Assembly: GCA_963921825.1 (NCBI GenBank)
Contig: OY997589.1
Location: 86,288,523-86,352,522, forward strand
Length of the DNA: 64,000 nucleotides
From: Erodium maritimum
Lineage: Eukaryota; Streptophyta; Magnoliopsida; Geraniales; Geraniaceae
Reading direction: 5' to 3'
How positions within the stretch are numbered: position 1 is the first letter of the stretch; the number at the start of each line of letters is the position of its first letter. Under the pieces are notes generated by a model that saw nothing but the letters and a program-made list of their open reading frames with translations, did no database searches and was not told where the DNA came from. Below are positions 13,791 through 22,997 of this stretch, piece by piece. Position numbers and translations under genes: made by a program.

Positions 13791-14538
13791 ATCCACAAAA
13801 TAGATTATGAAGACGATGGACATGATACTTAAAATGTCATGGAATGCAAGTAAGGAGAAACGTCGTGCTCCACGATCACATTCTTCCTTCTTTTCCTGGA
13901 GACTTCATCGGATACTTGTTGTACTTCTTTTAGAGTCTTCATCTTAGGACTACCGTGTGCTTTAGACAAAGTTGGTCAACCCGAGTCGAGTCAGGACAAA
14001 TAATCCCCACAAAAATGTGAACAAACAATCCCTTAAGTTGTCATATAGGTTAGTCGAAAATATTAGTTGAAAAAATATAGTTTTGAACATGTCTAAGACT
14101 ATATCTAACGGTTCTTTCATATTTCCATGGTAAAACTTTCTCATACTAAAGTTTAGGTCGATTATTAACTAAATTCAATCTTATCTCGAATAATATTCAG
14201 ACTCGATTATGATAAACTTAAACAAACTAGATTTTTTTGACATTCAATCCGTTTATGATATTCAAATGTGAACAACGTGGTCCACAATTCACTGGATCCC
14301 AGCTCTCCCACAATAAAAATCTTCACCAGCAAAATTTAATCATACACGAGTTCCTCGTGTCGTATTCCTATTGGTTAAAATGGCCGACAGGTGTGCGTGG
14401 AAATGGGAAGCTAGTTTACAGAAACAGAGCCGAACCAGAAGAAAAAAAATCAGGGACGCGAAGGAGAGAGGAGGAAGAAGAAGATGAGCGAGAAGCTCTA
14501 GTGTAAAAGTGAACTGTACCGAGCTTGTGGTGTGAGCA
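13791..14538. promoter_or_regulatory. Promoter side of the EamA transporter gene
   Basis: About 750 bp upstream of the transporter ATG. The last 100 bp are purine-rich (GAAGGAGAGAGGAGG), as in many plant 5' UTRs. The minus-strand frame 14340-14948 is antisense to exon 1 and is not a gene. No certain TATA box. Confidence 0.4.
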
Positions 14539-17500
14539 ATGGCTACAGCGTCTCCGTGTGGGCGATGGTCATGGTCACGCTCTGCAATCAAGCCCTTTTC
14601 GTCATCGTCTTCTTCCCCCTGTAACCCCTTAATCTTCGTCTCCTTCCAGATTAGCCCCCGCGAGCGCCGCCGTTTGGCTACCTTCTCCGTCCAGAACTCG
14701 TCTCGTCCAGATCCCGATGCCGGAAAGAGCAGGCTGAGGAAGTCCATAGCAACGGACCTCTCGAGCTCGAGATCGATCGCGTCGGGCGACGGTGTAGAGG
14801 GAGAGGTGGGTGAGATGAATCTGGTGAAGTTTAAGAATCCGAAGAAGCGATCCCTAACTTTCAAGTCCTTGTTTGGGAAGAAGCAGCTGTGGCGGAGGAT
14901 CCTGTTTGCTTCCAACAAAGTCAGGAGCCTTATCTTGCTCAATGTCATTACTGTGGTCTATGGTAAGCTTTTGTTGAGCCTCCATTTCTCTTTGGTTTCA
15001 CGTTTTCATTAAAATTAGCATACAATTCTGGAATAGGGTAGTTGGATTGAAGTTATAAAACTAATCTCAGTTTGCTGTGTTGGAACATCTTTATCCTTGA
15101 TCCCCAATGATTATTTGTTGCATAGTCTTGCTTGCACTTGTTGAAATCATGTTCTTAGCTGTGATGATTGCAGAATTGGGCTTGATGAGCCAGAATTGCA
15201 TTGATTTGAACAGGTCCTTCTAGTTTAGGTGATGGGAGTTTTAGTATGTAGTTTAGAAGCTTCATTCCGAAGTAATATCAAGCAATGGTATGATTTTGAA
15301 TTAGAGAGGACTTACTAGTTTCCATGTATGTCAGTTAATTTACATCTTGTGGACGATGGGGAAAGAAAGTTTTTTTTTTTCTTTTTGAATTTGCTAGTTA
15401 GTTCTTTAGTTTGAATCTTCCCCATGAATTGAAAAGCAAGGTAAAGCTCTCTAAGTTAAAGTCTAACAATAGGCCTCAAGTTTTCCAAGATGCAAACATA
15501 GCCATGCGATATAAAATCATGAGCTGCGGAGTTTGTTGGGCTACATCTTGCATCTAAATTCTCCATTCATAAGTTGGTGTATCCATTACATTGATCTTAA
15601 GTTGTTTATTTCATGTTGTAGCTAGCAACATTCCAGTTGTCAAAGAGGTTGAAGCAATCATGGACCCGGCAGCCTTTACAGTTGTGCGATTCACTGTGTC
15701 AGCCATTCCATTTATCCCATTTGTTGCAAGATCGTGGAACAATACTCATACTAGAAATGCAGGGATAGAGTTGGGGGTTTGGGTCAGTTTAGGTTATCTT
15801 ATGCAGGCACTTGGGCTATTAACATCAGATGCTGGGCGCGCCTCATTTCTTTCTATGTTCACAGTAAGTTTATTTACTAACTTCTTCGATGCATATGTGG
15901 AAATTCTTTTTCCCTGTGAGGGTACCTGAAGGTACAATTTTGGATTATCTTTGGGTGACTTAACCAGGTGATTATGGTTCCCTTGCTTGATGGTATGTTA
16001 GGAGCAGTAGTTCCTGCATATACCTGGCTTGGAGCCCTTGTTTCTATCTTGGGGGTTGGAATGCTGGAAAGTAGCGGATCTCCTCCATGTGTAAGTGTTG
16101 GGGAAGTCTCCGTCAGTTGTTTAATTGTTAGTCCAAATTCTTAATTGATACAACCTAGGATTACATGACATAAAAATTACGGATTAAAAATTCTTCACCT
16201 GTCACTTCAAGCTGTGGAATGAAGGTAGTATTTACTTATTGAGCATTTTCCTCCCGAAAATTCAGGTTGGGGATCTTTTGAACTTCTTGAGTGCTGTTTT
16301 CTTCGGTGTCCATATGCTAAGAACTGAGCATGTATCAAGAAATACAAACAAAAATGAGTTCTTATCACTTCTTGGATATGAGGTTATTTTCTACTTTTCA
16401 ATGTAATTTACCTATCCCATATTCAGACAACAATTTGAAAACATTATGCATCATGTAACCAGCTCTGTTTGTGATTTTATTATCTTCAGATATGTGTGGT
16501 TGCTCTCTTTTCAACAATGTGGTATTTTTTTGGAGGCTGGTTTGGTGGTGCACAGCCTAGTGATCCATCATCTTGGACATGGGAAATGATTTGGAATTGG
16601 ATGGTTGTGTTTCCCTGGATACCCGCACTTTATTCTGGTGTTTTCTCAACCGGATTATGTTTGTGGATAGAGGTTTGTTTCTCAGTTTTTTGACCATTCA
16701 TATCCAATTAATTATGAGTTCTAAGATTCTTTAAACTCTTCCATGCGCTTTGCTTTGCGTCAAGTTATAGTGTTATACATGTGGCTCTAGATGTAAGAAA
16801 TGTCCAATTTATCGTTCTTGCCAGAGTAGATACTTTTTTTATCGACTAAATCAGGTGTATCAAAGCATTTGAGCTCAAGACCTTGCTTATCTAGAAGGGA
16901 GCACCAAACAAATTTTTATTCTTAAAAAACTATTGAAGTTTGATGTATCAAGCAAGAGATGGGCTCCTTTATATAGAAGAAAACTCTAAATTTTGTGACT
17001 CCAAGAAAGGCCCAACAAGGACTGAATAGAAAGAAGTCCAATAGAAGTTGGGAAGAGATAGATGAGTGATGTATTATTGCTGAGCCTTGAACCTAAGTTC
17101 AAGTGCTTGACCTGTTGGACATGTAAGTTTTGGATGCCGAAGTAAATACTACTTGCCAATGGTTAACTTACACTTCCATTTTGGCAACAGTTAAGGAACA
17201 TACTATGTGGTGTAGGGGTGGTGTGTTATAGGCAAATATGTGACAAAAGAATAAGAATTACCATGAAACAGAAGAAAGAATCCTCTAGGATTCATATGTG
17301 CATTTCCTTATCTTCCTTCCAAGCATAAACTAGTAAACTAACATTTGTTCTTTTTGTCGTCATTGCTTAGTAAATTATACATTAATAGCAATAATTTTAG
17401 AGAACTGATCGTGCAGATGGATGCAATGCGCGATGTATCAGCCACAGAAGCTGCAATAATTTACGGGCTAGAGCCAGTTTGGGGTGGGGCTTTTGCATGG

Positions 17501-17620
17501 TTTCTTCTTGGCGAAAGATGGGGTACCACTGGCTGGATCGGAGCAGCCCTTGTGTTAGGTATCAACATTTCATTTTGGGGTTATAGTTATTACTTTTTCC
17601 CCATTGCTCAAGGACCCTGA
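14539..17620 (+). CDS. EamA/DMT-family transporter, probably plastid-targeted; six exons
   Basis: Exons by GT/AG borders and phase: 14539-14962, 15622-15863, 15968-16090, 16266-16382, 16490-16672, 17417-17620. They join to 430 residues without a stop. The first 100 or so residues are rich in Ser, Arg and Ala with few acids, as in a chloroplast transit peptide. The body is polytopic with two EamA-type halves: helices around FTVVRFTVSAIPFIPFV, LGVWVSLGYLMQALGLL, RASFLSMFTVIMVPLLDG and AYTWLGALVSILGVGML, then GDLLNFLSAVFFGVHML, ICVVALFSTMWYFFGG, LYSGVFSTGLCLWIE and the closing EPVWGGAFAWFLLGERWG...LVLGINISFWGY. The 'DAMRDVSATEAAIIYGLEP' stretch fits the conserved pre-helix of DMT proteins. Substrate unknown. 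An out-of-frame ATG at 17345 belongs to the intron. Confidence 0.88.
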
Positions 17621-17730
17621 ACTAGATTCAAACTCTTGCATCTACAGTAAATAGAAGTTGACTCCAAAAATTTGCCTTGCTAACCATAGACATTGAGGTA
17701 ACTCATGTACATTATGAACTATAAAGAACA

Positions 17731-18078
17731 GGAAAAACATCATTTATATACCCACTCTGACCTTTTAACAATAACATAACGTAAAGGTCGGTGCGTATCA
17801 ATAACACACTGTCACCCTTCATTATCATAAAAAAATCACTGAAAAGACGGGTTTTGCATAAAAAAAACACCCTTTTTGAGCCGAAACACCCTGTGTTTTC
17901 TGCGGTTTTCTAATGATAACGGTTTACACCAAAAAAAACCCTGTTTCAGGTTGAAACACCCCGCTTTTTCGGTGTTTTTTTATGATGGCGAAAGTGTCTG
18001 TGTTATTGATACGCACTGAAATTTACGGTGTGATTGATAGACAAAGGTCAAAATGGGTGTGTTAATAAAGTTACCCCT
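17731..18078. mobile_element. Fold-back MITE just downstream of the transporter gene
   Basis: Inverted arms: GGTCGGTGCGTATCAATAAC on the left mirrors GTTATTGATACGCACTGAAA on the right, with outer arms 'ATACCCACTCTGACCTTT' and 'AAAGGTCAAAATGGGTGTG'. The centre holds A-rich blocks with CACCC. No coding capacity. The exact ends and TSD are not certain. It may supply the 3' flank of the transporter gene. Confidence 0.65.
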
Positions 18079-18186
18079 AAAGAAAACTTAAGAGAGGTTG
18101 TTGAAGTAGGGAAGTCATGTATAGTATGGACTACAAAGAAAACTTAAGAGAGGCTGTTGAAGTAGAGAAACGTAAAGTACGAAGTA

Positions 18187-18290
18187 GGGATACGAAAGTA
18201 CATATTACTATCAGGCATGCATTTAATCTCGATAATTTAGGGATATGAAAGTACATATTACTATCAGGCATGCATTTAATCTCGATAATT
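18187..18290 (+). repeat. Tandem duplication, two copies of about 52 bp
   Basis: The run GGGATACGAAAGTACATATT... through TCTCGATAATTTA occurs twice in a row with one base changed (TACGAA, then TATGAA). The preceding 'AAAGAAAACTTAAGAGAGG' phrase at about 18079 and 18140 is also duplicated. Local replication-slippage type duplication at the left edge of block A1. Confidence 0.85.
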
Positions 18291-19100
18291 TATTTGTAAC
18301 TGTGCATTTGTCTACAAAATCATTCAAAAGAGAATCTACGTGTTTGAACATGTGGTAGCTCTTGTACCTATCTTCTCTTCTAGGTCCTCTACTCATTTTG
18401 TAAGCAGTGATGTCTATTGTGTCATTCATGTAGTTTATGACTAAATATACTTTTATTAACAACAAAATACGGGGAATTGTGTTGCTGTAGGTGGAAGCTT
18501 AACGGTGCAGATAATAGGATCATCATCATCCAGCAAGTCCAGCAAAGACAAAGAGAGTGACGAAGAAGGCCACAACATACTAACTACCTCACCCGTTGTT
18601 GTGAGTTCTAGGAAGGACGTTGATGTATATAGGAAGTGAACATCATTGATCACTAGTATAATGTAGGTCACTGACCCTTGTAAACATATGTTTCACCCTC
18701 CCAAAATAGTGTAGTATAGAGTATGTTGTAGCCTTTATACAATAATGTATAGCCCCTCCGGTCTTGCGAGAGGCTCTTCTTCTTACACATGTATACATAA
18801 ACCAAATTATATGCACATGATGTTTCTGCAGTTGTATCGCCATATGGGTATGTATGGCCGATTGTGCAGTGAAGTTTTTGTTGTTAGCGTTGAGACATAT
18901 GCAAGAGTGGATGGTAGGATTGTAACTAAATATGCAAGAATGGATGGTGCCTATCCTCTCAATTATTGAAGACTGACCATTAAAATCAAAATAAAGACGT
19001 GCATGCGTTGTCTCCCATGTGAAACCTACACATGATGACCCACCCACTAATTACACGTCAATTTTTAGTTGAGAATGTTTAGAGCATATGCTTAGTGTTG
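18220..19100 (+). repeat. Flank block A1 of the MLP tandem array
   Basis: This block recurs at 29060-30221 plus 37038-38160 (A2) and, in part, at about 62500-62926 (A3). Shared landmarks in order: GTCTACAAAATCATTCAAAA, TAAGCAGTGATGTCT, GTAGGTGGAAGCTTAA, GTTGATGTATATAGGAAGTGA, ATAATGTATAGCCCC, CACATGTATACATA, GTTTCTGCAGTTGTATC and GTTGAGAATGTTTA. Together with the three MLP copies the blocks suggest an ancestral segmental tandem duplication of an A-plus-MLP unit. Confidence 0.8.
18491..18639 (+). pseudogene. Orphan terminal-exon-like reading frame, copy in block A1
   Basis: After an intron-like TTGCTGTAG, the frame (entering in phase 1) reads GGSLTVQIIGSSSSSKSSKD, an acidic stretch, then TTSPVVVSSRKDVDVYRK and TGA. 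In block A2 the same frame is kept: GGSLMVQIVGSSSPSKSSKD...TTSPVVLSSRKDVDVYRK-stop, differing by a 12-bp in-frame indel and mostly conservative changes. That suggests the last exon of a real gene that was duplicated. No upstream exon can be found nearby in either block, so I call it a gene fragment. I do not recognise the family. Confidence 0.4.
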
Positions 19101-20290
19101 TTGCATGCCCTGTAACGATTTTTACAATGGTTTGTCGACGCAGGCGTCTCAAATCGGATCGTAGCAGTCCGTCGTCTCAGGATCTTACAATAACGTGATG
19201 AGTCGGTTCAATCCCAACGGTTAGTCGGCGGACCAACGACGAAACGACACGTGGCAGCGACAGTTAAAAAAACCCATTAAGCTATCATTTGTTTAATATA
19301 TTAAACAAACAAATATTAAAAAGGGCAAACAACTAGCTCATTAGCCTACTAATTGTTTACAATTATAAAGATAGTCGTAGAAAATAGTTGTTTGAAAGAA
19401 AGAGAAACTTAAAATGTACTCCTATAACCCTTCCAAACAACTATGTAAATTAATATCATTGGAGTGCTCTTATAATGGTGGATGATCACCTTTGGACATA
19501 CTTGATTTGGATGGAGTAGTCAAAACGTCAAGACTTTTCAAGGTGTTCCGATTGGTGGTCCGAATATAGTTGGAATCAATTTTAAGGTCAGTCTACTACC
19601 TCTTGAATAGAGGGCGTGCGTTCTACTCAACATCATTGAGACCAACGGGTTCACCTTATATGATCTCTTGTATTTATGTTATGTGGTATTGCGTTTAGAA
19701 TTTTGGATGACTTCATATTTCTTTATTGTTTTTTATGCTTACTCGGTTGGTTGGTATTTGTTATGGTTTATTGGTTTGCGGTTTTCTTTCTAGAAAGCAC
19801 ACTGTTCTTCTACTTATTTTAGAGAGAATTACAAAAACTGACCCCTAATGATCATTCGTCTAGAAAATTGATCCGATATGAATTTTGTTCCCACCTACAT
19901 ACTTGATAAAAAGTCAGACCCCATGTACTTGCCTCTTAGCGGGATTACTTTTAAGACAAAAATCTTACTAAGATGACGATTATTTTAAGTACATACTCGT
20001 TTTTTCATAGTTTTTTGTTTCAAAATATATAAATAAAATGGGCTAGTACATGAGACTTGACCTTAAGTTTGTGTGTGAGAATAAATGTCACACCAGGTCA
20101 GATTTTGATTCATTAACCTTTTACCGAGTATAATATTGTACTATTTTAGACATGGTATCAACAATCTAGCCTATAAAATTAAAGGACATAAACAAGAAGC
20201 CACATCCCTCAAACTCAGCTACATATAGCTGCTTCTTCTGTATCTCATCTATCTGCAATATATAGATTTGATACCAAATCTTTAAGAAAG
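19101..20290. promoter_or_regulatory. MLP1 upstream region with putative TATA box
   Basis: No gene. The proximal 130 bp (20160-20290) are shared with the MLP2 upstream sequence. A good TATA box, TATAAAAT, lies at 20172-20179, 112 bp before the ATG. It is preceded by ATGGTATCAACAATCTAGCC, which is the uninterrupted form of the site where a hAT element sits in the MLP2 promoter. Further upstream is AT-rich with nothing nameable. Confidence 0.6.
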
Positions 20291-21749
20291 ATGGGTCTGA
20301 AAGGGAAGCTGACAATAGAAACAGAAATCAATGGTTCAGCTCACAAGTATTACAACATCATGAAGGCTGAAGCTCACCACTTCTCCAACATCTCTTCCGA
20401 CAGAGTTTCCTCCATCGAGCTTCATGAAGGTGACTGGCATGAGCACGGCGCCGTCAAGATTTGGAACTATACCATAAGTATGTGCTAGACTTAAATATGG
20501 AGAACTTTCAATTTATTTTTAGAGTTAATTCCACCTCAGTACTCTAAATCTTTCATTATTTTATTTAGAGTACCTTAAATCTTTTTTATGTCATATCAGT
20601 ACTCTAAATCTTTCATATTTCATTTACAGTACCCTAAATCTTTTTTGTGTCACCTCGGTACCACAAGCTTTTATTGATTTCATTTTAGTACCCTAAACTT
20701 TCATTAATTTTATTTTAGTACTCACTGTTAATTTTACCATCATTTTGGTTGTTGGTGAGGGGTAGTATGGTCATTTTACCTATTTTGGATGGAAAATCAT
20801 ATGTAAAGTTAATGGTGGTACTAAAATGGAATTAATGAAAGTTTAGGGTACCGAAGTGACACACAAAAGATTTAGGGTACTCTAAATGAATTAATGAAAG
20901 TTTAGGGTACTGAGGTGACACAAAAAAGATATAGGGTACTCTAAATAAAATACGAAAGATTTAAGGTACTGAAGTGGAATCATCCCTTAATTTTGTTATT
21001 AAATTTCTTTGAAAGTGGACGGTTGGATTAATTTGATCTAATAACTCGTATCGGTCTCTAGCTTGTAATAAAAGAATGATTTCAGTAAATAGTGTGCCTA
21101 TATATATATATATATAGGGTGGCTATCCAGTAAAAACCATCCTTATTGTGCAAACTACGAACCAATATAAGCCACAGGATGCGGTCAAAGTGACGTCAGC
21201 AGAGCGCGCGCGATGCTGACACGTGGCAGATTCGCGCGCGCCTCTGCCCGCGCGCGTGAGTGTGTTGACCACGCGCACGCACGGTGCTAATAGTTTGGCG
21301 CGCACAGTGCTAATAGGCCAACCTATTAGCACTGTGCGCCCAAACTATTAGCACCGTGCGCGCCACGTGTCAACACTATGGGCGCGCATCAGCAGCGCGC
21401 GCGCCCACGTGTCAGCACCTGGTGAGTTCGTAGTTTGCACAATAAGGGGTGGTTTTTACCTGATACCAATCATATATATATATATATATATATAGGATAG
21501 CTATCAGGTACAAACTTGTATCTTTCGTCAGAACGTAGAACTTTCAATCTGGGTCATTGGATCGTAAAATTAAAGGCTCAGATTTAATACACATCTTTTA
21601 ATATCTTTTTAATTAATGCATATCTTGTAATTGATTTCGTAATCAATCACCCCCCACCCCCCTGAATTTCGGTGGCCATACGATTTGGATAATCAATGGT
21701 CCAGATTAGTTCTACGTTCTGACCCGAAACAAGGTTTGTACTCGATAGC

Positions 21750-21784
<35 letters not shown>

Positions 21785-22848
21785 AGCTATCAGGTACAAA
21801 CTTTATATATTCATCAGAACGTAGAACTTTCAATCTGGGCCCTTGGATCATATAATTAAAGGCCCAGATTTAATGCATATCTTTTTAATTAATGCATATC
21901 TTGTAATTGATTTCGTAATCAATCACCCCCACCCCCCCTGAATTTAGGTGGCCATCCGATTTGGATAATCAATGGTCCAGATTGGTTCTACGTTCTGACC
22001 CGAAACAAGGTTTGTACTCGATAGTCCCCCTGTATATATATAGGATAACAATCAGGTACAAACTTGTATCTTTCGTCAGAACGTAGAACAATCAATCTGG
22101 GCCCTTGGATCGTAGAATTAATGGGCCAGATTTAATGCATATCTTTTAATATCTTTTTAATTAGTGCATACTTGTAATTGATTTCGTAATCTAATGGCCC
22201 AGATTTAATGCATATCTTTTAATATCTTTTTAATTAATGCATATCTTGTAATTGATTTCGTAATCAATCACTCCCCCCTGAATTTCGGTGGCCATTCGAT
22301 CTGAGTAATCAATAGCCCAGATTAGTTCTACGTTCTGACCCGAAATAAGGTTTGGAGTGCACTATATACAGGTGTTGAATCACCTACAGTTTAGGGTGTT
22401 CTATGAAACACTTCAATATATGAAAACTTAGTCTAATGATATACATGAAAACATGAGTTTGAATCACCACGAGAAAATCTTGAGATTTTTTTTTCCACCT
22501 TGGCTACCCCTGAAACTTTTTTTTGGTTCCGCCCCTGACTATATATGAATGTAAATGTAATGTTTTGTAGATGGGAAAGCAGAGAGTTTAAAGGAGAAGA
22601 TCACACACGACGACGAGAACATGACAGTGACTTCAACCGGTGTGGATGGAGATGCTCTTAAGATGTACAAGAGCTACGCTGGGGTATTTCAAGCCATTCC
22701 GGGTGGAGGCGGTGAAAAGGACATGGTCAGACTTACGGTTGAGTATGAGAAATACAAAGAGAGTGATCCGACGCCACTTAACTACTTCGAGTTCCTCATC
22801 AACCTCTTCATTGAGGATTTTGATGCTCATCTTACCAAGGAAGCCTAA
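20291..22848 (+). CDS. MLP1: major latex protein-like protein (Bet v 1 superfamily), two exons
   Basis: Exon 1 is 20291-20477 and exon 2 is 22571-22848. They join in phase 1 to 154 residues, the normal length of plant MLPs, with the usual single intron. Family features: MGLKGKLTIETEINGSAHKYY start (the beta1 strand of the Bet v 1 fold), the EGDWHEHGAVKIWNYTI stretch where MLPs have 'GD..(G)(S/A)VK.W.Y', and the closing helix YFEFLINLFIEDFDAHLTKEA. MLPs are small cytosolic proteins with a hydrophobic ligand cavity, linked to stress and defence responses; the ligand here is unknown. The 2.1-kb intron is swollen by at least five MITEs, against 302 bp in MLP2. The intact frame and splice sites suggest a functional gene. 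Confidence 0.92.
20518..20990. mobile_element. Fold-back MITE in the MLP1 intron
   Basis: Left arm GTTAATTCCACCTCAGTACTCTAAATC mirrors the right-hand GGTACTGAAGTGGAATCATCCC. Internally it has repeated 'AGTACCCTAAATCTTT' and 'AAAGATTTAGGGTACT' blocks. It is a relative of the element at 5614-5997. No coding capacity. Confidence 0.8.
21118..21472. mobile_element. GC-rich fold-back MITE between TA microsatellites (MLP1 intron)
   Basis: Terminal inverted repeats of about 45 bp (left AAAAACCATCCTTATTGTGC; right GCACAATAAGGGGTGGTTTT) enclose an unusually GC-rich core full of GCGCGC and a second palindrome centred near 21320 (GTGCTAATAG...CTATTAGCAC). Flanked by (TA)7 on the left and a longer TA run on the right. 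Confidence 0.8.
21494..21752. mobile_element. Micron-like MITE, copy 1, in a TA microsatellite
   Basis: Starts GGATAGCTATCAGGTACAAA and ends GTTTGTACTCGATAGCCCC, imperfect inverted ends, with inner arms TCAGAACGTAGAAC / GTTCTACGTTCTGA. It lies between TA runs. Insertion into (TA)n is the behaviour described for rice Micron elements; relationship by sequence was not tested. Confidence 0.75.
21782..22030. mobile_element. Micron-like MITE, copy 2
   Basis: A second copy in the same orientation, highly similar to 21494-21752 (starts GATAGCTATCAGGTACAAAC, ends TTTGTACTCGATAGTCCCCC). It lacks one 'TTTTAATATC' segment. Bounded by TA runs. Confidence 0.75.
22042..22364. mobile_element. Micron-like MITE, copy 3, with internal duplication
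   Basis: A third tandem copy in the same orientation (starts GGATAACAATCAGGTACAAA). The 'CCAGATTTAATGCATATC' segment and its flanks are duplicated (about 22126 and 22200). The right terminus has decayed (GGTTTGGAGTGCACTATA). Confidence 0.7.
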
Positions 22849-22997
22849 TTTAATCTCTTGCTCTATCGGGTTGAAGGTTGTGCAACTGGTTTGTTTGTGT
22901 TTATTCTAAATGATATATGATAATGTGCTGTTGGTTGATGCGTGTGACCTCAAGACGTAGCTCGTTTTCTCATGTTCTTCACAGAGTGTGCCACTTG

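Noticed and set aside
14340..14948. 202-codon minus-strand frame with a hydrophobic C-terminus
   Set aside because: Antisense to exon 1 of the transporter, whose frame joins five further exons in phase.
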